This document shows, one piece after another, positions 27,001 through 36,000 of a stretch of DNA of 64,000 nucleotides. Source of the stretch: Spirodela intermedia (lineage: Eukaryota > Streptophyta > Magnoliopsida > Alismatales > Araceae); the NCBI GenBank assembly GCA_902729315.2, contig LR746268.1:4085501-4149500 (forward strand), in the 5' to 3' direction. Below the pieces are notes generated by a model. The model was not told where the DNA came from and did no database searches. It was given only the letters and a program-made list of their open reading frames with translations. The position numbers and the translations under genes are program-made. Every line of letters begins with the position of its first letter. The first letter of the stretch is position 1.

Positions 27001-30000
27001 AGTAAATAATTTTCAGAACTGAGTTTCCTCCCTCCTGACCCGGCAAAGACCAAGCCCCGTCTGTCCACCTTAGGAATTTCCTAAATTCTGAAATACATTT
27101 TACCATGATATGTCTAATAACTTATCTTTGACCCTAAAATAAAACGTATGACAGAAGCAATATATTCTGAAGCTTTTCACAGAGACTTCTCAATTCCACT
27201 ACATTTTGGGGAAAAATAGCAGCAACTTCAATCTAAAGAAATTTAGAAAATCTTATTATTACATTAAAACGAGGATTTAAATAACATCTACTACTTCAAA
27301 ATAGCAAAGACAGACCAGCTTCAGCCTCTGCATAGAACAATAATAAATAAATGATGGGTCAGCAATAGCAAAGTACCACATCTTTTTTTGCTGTAGACTA
27401 GCCTGGGCAAAATAGTGCCACCAGATACGGGGATCATCAAGAACTCGTACTATAGGTCGCAAGTGAGAAACTTCAATACGTGTCCTATACCGTGACAAGG
27501 TTTCCAAGAGTTTAATACCATCATAATACTGTGCCTGATGATGGAAAGTCAGATCGGTCACAGAGTATCAAAACCAAAGTATGTTGTAATCTAACAAACG
27601 GAAATATATGCAGAGCGTATATTATAAAACCTCTGATATAGTTAGAGAAACATCACTGAGAACAAGTGAAGCCCTTTCCAAAGGAACCCCAATGTCATGT
27701 CTTTCCTGTTTTCCAATGCGATGGTACTTGAGTGTTCCATTTATTGGGGATACAAGATATTTTCTTTTAGTTGTCAACGGGGAATCTGCTTCCTTTTGAA
27801 AAGTCCCATGAATTCCATCAGAAAATATCTGGAATTTATAAAACCAATTCAGCACACAAGGAAGTGAGAAGAAACAAGTATAGAGGGATAAAAGAAACTT
27901 GTAGAAGAGCGAACCTCAGTCCATTCTGCAGGATTCAAATCTTCCCACTTCTTTTCAAACTTCCACGGCGGACTGTGAGAGTCATGATAGACAGCTAGTC
28001 TTTGAAGTTGTAAGGACTAGAAGAAGGGGAAAAATCGTTCCTTTAGATAATTTGTCAAATTAGATGAGATTTATATGGTCAGACTAGTTCTGTCAGTTCT
28101 ATGTTCATCTCAGAATTAGAACAGCTCAAGATGCCTTTGAAACAGAATTTCGAGTCTACAATAGGCCGCAGGGCAGTCTTGAGTATTCATAAAAAGGACT
28201 TGCAAAGAATACATGACACAATCGAAGGTAAAAATAAGGGTAATACAGTTACATTTGCAACATAATAATATAAAGCAGCAATATTTTACTACAACATAAG
28301 CTAAAAATATGACTAACGCGCAGCATCAGTCCACAGAGACAAGAATTAAAGAAAAACTATCCAGCATCAGTTCCAAAGAAGCCTATTAAAGATTCACATT
28401 CCAGGATAATTATGACTTCGGATTGGACAGTAAACTACTATTAGAAGAGAAAATTCAGAGAATTTTCAGGTTACTCACGAATGTACTTGTACTCTATTGT
28501 AGAAGAGGTAATATGGTCGGTGCAGATTTTGATGAGGTTTGTATTAAGACCAAACGGTAGGCAAAATATGTCAGTTGATGTAGTAGATCTCGGTGAGCAT
28601 TGGGTGACACGATCCCACAAGTCTCACCTGTTTCTATCGCAATGAATGTTTAACCTGTCAAGAAAGATACCAACAGAGAAACCCTTCTTTCCTAACTTTT
28701 GTGTATCATTCACCAAGTCTACACCAGAACAAGATCTACGCCATTACTTATGTTGGGAAACCGAAAGGAAAAATATTAAAAATGACACCCAACTTCTTGT
28801 CAGAGGAGACATGTGGAATAAATGTCCAGGGCCTAGGTGAGAAAATCATGTTGGACTGACAGATTCCCATTTGGGTAATAAATGGCATCCTCTTCCAGAC
28901 TTTGTTCTCTGAGACAAATTTTTCATACACAAGCTTAAGTGCGGATGACAGTGATTATTATTCTCCCTCAGTTGCTTGAAGTTTCACCAACAGTGACAAT
29001 AAGAAACCACACAAAGCTAAGTCAGTTGATCGTAAATGGCTTTCAAGAACAATAAAAGAGAGAAAGTCGGCAGCATGAATCTTGCCTAAAAGTAAATGTT
29101 TAGGGCAGCTATGCTCAGAAGAGAAACAAAGATCCATCGATAGTGATTAACAAAACATATGCTTGCCAAGTGCTAGCAGAAGACAGATCATTCACTATCT
29201 TGGAATCTCTGTACGTCAGTCATATTGAGCACTTCCCAAGGACATTAAGTTCTGGACAGCTCTCAAGTAAGAGGAACTCCCTTTCCGGTATGCTCTCAAG
29301 GGTATAAAGGATTTCCTGCCAGTGCTTAAACGTGACAGAAGACAACAACATCTGCTCTATTTCATATGCAGAACAAATAGTGTTCGCATGTAAGGTTATA
29401 AGGACAATTTCTCATAGTTCCCTTGAGAGTGATATCGAATACCTATCTAGCATATAAATTTTACAGAGCTGTTAATAGCTTCTTAATTAATTCATTTTAA
29501 TACGAGGACATTTGTATCCTCCATATTCTTAAAACGTGCCTCGCATATTTGTTAATAAATGACTTATTTCTACATGCAAGATTGCAGTAACATGTTTCAC
29601 AGAGAAGATATCATGTGAAGACTGCGTCAGTGACCTAACCGTTAGAACAGGCCCACATTTGAAAGGGAAAATTAAAATGTTGCGAGTGAATATAGATCTT
29701 CATTCTCAAAATTCGTTTATCATAGGCAAGCCAACACTGCGTCCTCCAAGAGGAGCAGTGACAAACTTTACGACACCTCTTACAGCAGCATCCAGAGACA
29801 TTAAGACTTTACTTATTGCATTTGAGAAACATTTATCAAGAGCTGCAAAGTTACCATTCAGGATTTTGTAAAGAGACTTAAAATAGACATATGGGCACCG
29901 AAAGTCTAAAGGCTTAGCCTTCACTCTTCACTGTGCCAATTGCTCATAAACTCCATGAGCTTATATGGTATTCAGAAGGAATTTAGGTGCAATAAACACC

Positions 30001-33000
30001 AGAGTGAGTCATGTTGGGAGGTTAGAGAACAATGTTTCCTCTGTCATCGAGGGCGGTCATTAAACAAATACAAAGCCACATTACTTTTTTATACCAGATT
30101 ATGGTAAATACATTCTACAGGGATAAGATGATAGAAAATTTCTGATTAAGGGTTCAAGAAGGAAGGAATCTCTTTGTTCGAGGTTACAGAGATTTTTGGT
30201 TCAAGAAGGAAGGAATCTCTTTGTTCGAGGTTACAGAGATTTTTGGTTTAGGACACAAGATCAACACCTATCTGTCTTAGAGCTTCAAACACAATAATGG
30301 ATCTAAACAGAGTGTAGAATGTACAGAATGAAATGAACGTAAATAACTAATGCATAACATAACCACATGAAAAAATATATTCATAGCACAAAAACAATAG
30401 TAGAAGCTCCAGGTAAGGGGAACATGCTATATGCAATCGAAAAGGGAAAAATGTGCAAAAACAATTTGCACGGAAATAAAGAGAGGCTAAGAGAGAAACT
30501 AAACAGCCGAAGAACATCAACAACTCAATCCCTATTTATTCCTATATCTGTCTCACCCAAAAAAACATACGAAAAAATTACGTAAGCGCGTATAATACAT
30601 TTTAATCCTGAAAATTTGAGCATTCGTACTAAAGACGCCTCTCCTCCCAACAGAGAGAACTAGCAAAAGTTACAGTCAAAATATTATTGATAACTGACTT
30701 GAAGTGGCTGATAAAGCAATGAAGATAATGATGCTAATGAAGTATAAAGGTGATAAAGAAACCAAGAACTGATTACTAAGCCAATTTATCTATAAAATAT
30801 AAGTCCAGGACAGGAAAAAAATGATAACCTTTCGCAACTTATCCAGAGCTCCACTGGTATCAAATGTCTCATTACCCTCTTCATCCATTGTAACTGCTGC
30901 CAACTTTGACAAAGTTAAGCCACAACAAAACGGATGGCCGGGATTGCTATATAAAACATAAAAGCAAAAAAACTATCAAAACAGAAACAGGAAATCAGAA
31001 CACTTAAGTGCACAAAACAAACTCACTAAAAGATATTCACATACCTAAGAGTATCCTCATATCTGATATGTACATTGGTAATAGAAATTTTGAGATTTCC
31101 AATGATGGTAGCAACTAGGGAGCCTAACCAAGAATTTCCACCGGATGGCTGCAAAATCAGAAAAAGAAATCATAGCAGAGCAAATTAAAAGGTTCAAGCT
31201 AAGCTTAGCAGATCCAGATTATGGACTAAAGTTAATGAGGTGACCAAATACCGGTAAAATAAAAAATATGCAGAATTTAATTGAAAAATCTAGAATAGTG
31301 AGAACCAAAAGGCATCAAGTTTTCAAAAATGAGGCTATATTAAAATGGTCACATAATGTTTTACAAATATCATCACGTATAACCATTTGAACATCTAGAA
31401 AAATCTGGCAAAAGAACCGCAAGAAACCCTTTATATGAAAAAAAGAATTTGGTGAATACAACTCTAAGGATTTGAGAAATGTGAATGAAGCAAAGAAACC
31501 AATTGTGAAGGGTGAACATAATCCAGAAACATCACATAGTAAGAACTCCATTCTTTACAATTTCATTCTTGACACCTTTTCCGCTTGACAACACAATATT
31601 CCATTGCTTCCCAGTTCATGAACATGTACAAAAGTGCTAACCAAACACAGGCAAACAATTCTATTTTGCAGGAGTCAATTTCACGGACACTTTGTGTGGA
31701 AACTTTTATACAGGATGTTGGGGTAATTTAAAAGCACTGCATTGACATTTTATAACAGTTGATGACAAAGCACTAGCTGAAGCAAGGTGAAAACATGTAT
31801 ATTTCATTAAAGTAAAGCATACACTTCCAACTCTTGATCTTTTTGTTGTTGCTTCCAGTGTTGCCAACTCTGCTTCCTATGAAAAGAAATAGTAATTAAA
31901 GTTTAGCTACATAATACGATAATGGAGAATACGTCCACATGTACAAATCCATTAGAAATGCAGAAAAATTGATAAAACTCCGATTTCAGATTAACAGCGA
32001 AACTTTTGTGAAAACAGAACAAGAGCTCCTCTACTGAACGTTAAGGAAAGATAATCTATGACATCAATCGAATAAAACAAAGAGTGTTAACAAGCCTTCT
32101 CCGATTAACAAGAAGCAGATGAGTTTCTACGTGTAAAACAAAAACTGGAGTATTCAAACAGCCATTTCTCATCAGTCAGCAGTCAAATAAACTCACTCTT
32201 TAAGAAACTAAAATTTAGCATACAATAATTCACAGGCTAACACTTCAGAGTACGCCCAGAAATAGGACATCATGATACCTAACAAGGAAGAGTTAAATCT
32301 TGTCTAGCGGTAGTCTACGACTTTTAAGACAGCCAAGGCAAGCAAAGTGGTAGACCACTGCCTTACTACCTAGGCAAGAAGGCAAGAGTCCAGGTACCTC
32401 CTTAGGCATCCATGGGTTAGTTATATTTAAAAAATTTCATGAAGTAAGAATTAATTATCAACCGAAAATAAGATAAATTATGCATGTGTACGTCCACTAT
32501 TAATATTCATTATATCAGCACCCAAAAAAATGATAGACTATTTTAGAAGATACTATTTTAATACATAACATAATGTAAATATAACTGTAAGAATATGAAT
32601 CAGAAGACAGCTGCATGAAGATCAGCACCCATAGATTCTAGAAAATACAAATAAGCAAAAGAAATTGAATTTTTATGTTATCTTACGATAAATAACACAA
32701 GATAACAATAATTCTGACCAGCAAAAAAAATGTAGATTAGCGCTTACACGTTCTGAAAAAAAAAATTGTACAAAGTGTTTCTAATTTTTATTAAATACTA
32801 ATCCATTATAGTACCTAACACAAAACAACATGACAAATAAATTAGAAAATTAACTTCAGATACATTAGAAACATCTACAAATAAACTTGAAAAATATAGA
32901 ACTTTTAACTTAATTTATCGTGATACTATTAAGACATTTTAAGTGAGAAAAAAATCAAAAAAAAATAAAAATAGAATCACTAGAAATAAAGCATAAATCT

Positions 33001-36000
33001 AAATATGTTTGCAACTGGATAGCATCATCCAAATGCAATCTCAATTGCCACCCCACCACGTCCTTTGATGTTTGATCAGCACAGGGGATAAATTTTACAA
33101 TCACACAATCATTGAAAACATTTTTAATTGTTCGATGACAATTAGCTGCAACCAGAATTCATGTTCACCTTCATGGCGGTTTGACAACCATATCAGGGTT
33201 GCCCCATGAAAAATGTAAAGGAAGCCCCAAAAAGCATCAACCAAGGGCCCCTAAGTGGTGCAAGGCAGCCTGACGTCGCCATGCCCAAATAGCAGGGAAA
33301 GCACCTAATCAGCGTGCCTAAGTACGTGGCACAAACATTGGATGTCCAGACCACCTTCTTGCCTGGGCAACACCGAAGAAAATTTGTAGCCTAACGCCAG
33401 ATGAATGAGTGTAGATGATAATAAAATAAAAGAAGATGTATACAGCTCTGATCAATTAAGTATTATAATAGCCATCCCAAGCATCATGATCTACTTCTTC
33501 ATATTCAATTTAAATTTCTATGAGCATGGAAAACTGCATTGAAATGGGCAAACAAGCATTGACAATAGGCTAGCAAAGCTGAGAGTGGTGCCCAAAATGA
33601 AAAATTGGAGAGTAATTCTGAGGCATGAAGATCTTAATTTTTTTATTCCATTCTAAATGTTCTTAGAGAAAAAATTGTCAGAAAGTACTTAAAAGGGGAT
33701 AGAGCGAGAAAAAAGTATCAAAAGTAACTCAAAGCTCCAAAAAAATGTCAGAAGCATCACGTAATCAAAAATAATTTATACCTCAATTTGCTTGAGCTTG
33801 GCCTCAAATAGTTTCTCTCTATCTTCGTCCTAAAAAATGAAACCCAGGAACATCAATTCTCCTACTGAAACAGAACAGTCACAACAAGAACAATGCAATG
33901 AATTGAACAGAAATCTGTTGAACACCATCTATAGCAGGCAATCATAAAATAATACTGATATGTAGAGCATCTTGCCTTAAGGCTCTGCCCATCTGGAGCA
34001 GGATGAGCAAGAATAAAAACACGGTCAATGAAAACAACAACAGGTTCCTTGCCAAGACTTTTCCATGGGACCTACACACAATCCAAAGTAAGGATTAACG
34101 TACAAACAACAGAAAGCATTTTCTCAATCCATATAGTTAACTTTAACTTTTTGTAGAGACGTATAGAAATAATTAAACGCATTAATATGTACTTTCTGAT
34201 AATCTGGTCCTCTGCATGGAATAGACAAGACAAATTAGCGCTCTGATATCAAGAAATATGAAATATGAAATCTGAAGTTCACATCTTACACCTATCAAAT
34301 TCAACTAAAAGTATAAATTCAAAAAAGGGGGAAATAAGAAGAAAAATATCTGACATCTCAATTAGACTCATCTGATATCTCAATTGAATCTGAATTAGAT
34401 TCAATAATACATAACAACAATTGCAGCTGTTGGTGATTATTAACAAACGGCTTAAGTGGAAAGGTGTGATAATTGTAGTAGGTGACCGTTCCACTGGAGG
34501 GTGGGTGTATACGGGATAGCTGGTGGGCGAAGAACATGGACACTGTATAGCGTGTTGTGACTAATGACGGGTAACAACTGGTAACATATAGTGGTAAACG
34601 ATAAGCAGCCAATTGTGGCCGTGGCTTTTATGGACAGTTCCTGACAACCTCTGTTAACCTTCAGCACAACCCAATCATCCTTCACGACCAACTGCAATTC
34701 ACTATGATTACTACGATGCTTCATGAAAACCCACCACCCATGGCAGCCCCTATTGCCCTCCACCACCACCCACGACCTCTGATGACCAAATAGCTAGTAG
34801 CTAACATTGCAACTGCCATTCACCACTAACCTTCACATTGTAGTCAAAAATTTAAACCACACCATTCCACCAACTTCTACTTATTGCCAATGTCATATGC
34901 CACCAACGACATCAACAACCACATTGTCAAAAGACTCGAGAGAAATCGGAAATCTCCAAGTTGGCCGTCAAAGAAGCTTTATAGGTGAGGGAGTGATTAC
35001 ATTAAGAGCATACTTCCATTGTCTGCATAAAATAAAGTTCAAGATTAATGTTTCACAACCCAGTCAGCTCGGATTTGGCAGATGACGCATTAAATAAGTG
35101 TAAGGAACTCCCTGAATCATACATCTGAGACATCCAGAACAACAGGATATGACCCAAAGCGATTATCTTGACAAATAGACAGTATGAACCCCAAGAAAAG
35201 TACCTTCAAGGTAATGCTCCCGATAAAGCCAGCACGTACAATGACAGGAAGTTTCAAAGAATTTAGTGCTTCAGCTTTCAAGTTCAAGTCTTTCAACACA
35301 ACATCCCCTGAAAAGAAGAATCAAAATTGATGACAGAATTCATTGACAATAAATTGAAGTAGAGTGGGATAGAAGCTTAAATGGAAACTCTGGTTCGTGA
35401 TTAGTTAAAGACTAAAACTATGATTCGCATTACGCAGTTGGTTGACAAATAAACAAAGAGAGCTCCACCAGGCACATTTCCCAAAACGTTAAGAACATAT
35501 TAAACACAGAAAGTACTACACCCGTCCTGAGCCAAGAGAATTATAGAAAACAATTTTAAGAAGGCTTGTCAGTTACTCAGGTCCAGAGAGAGAAAAACAT
35601 AACTCAACAAAAGTCATTTTAAATTATAGGACAATCAATGTTTTCAAATCGTATGGATTTTGACCAAATTTAAGCATAATACTCGCTTGATTTATTTAAC
35701 ATGAAAAAGTTGGGGAACAGGCTGCATACTCAGGATCCGACCCTGGGAAGGATTATCGCTACCTAGTTCAGAGTCAGTTCATGAAACCAAGCCCACGACC
35801 TGCATACCAATAAACTAGATTTGTAGCGAAATAAGTGTGACTACATGTCGTGAGGTCCACTGAAAGACAATCTGTCACAATTAGGATTTTTATAATGGCT
35901 GCCATTACCAATACTTACCTTATTGTAAAATGTTTTCCATTGCAATCAGATGTGGAAGCAGGGAAAGAAGGGCCATGAGTAACTTTTCAACCATATAACA

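Noticed and set aside
26870-27106. Minus-strand frame in intron 11 considered as exon 12 of VPS13
   Set aside because: The true exon 12 (YRFSWERIRDLCHLRRKYV) was found at 21302-21457 with correct phase; the frame here has only vague resemblance.
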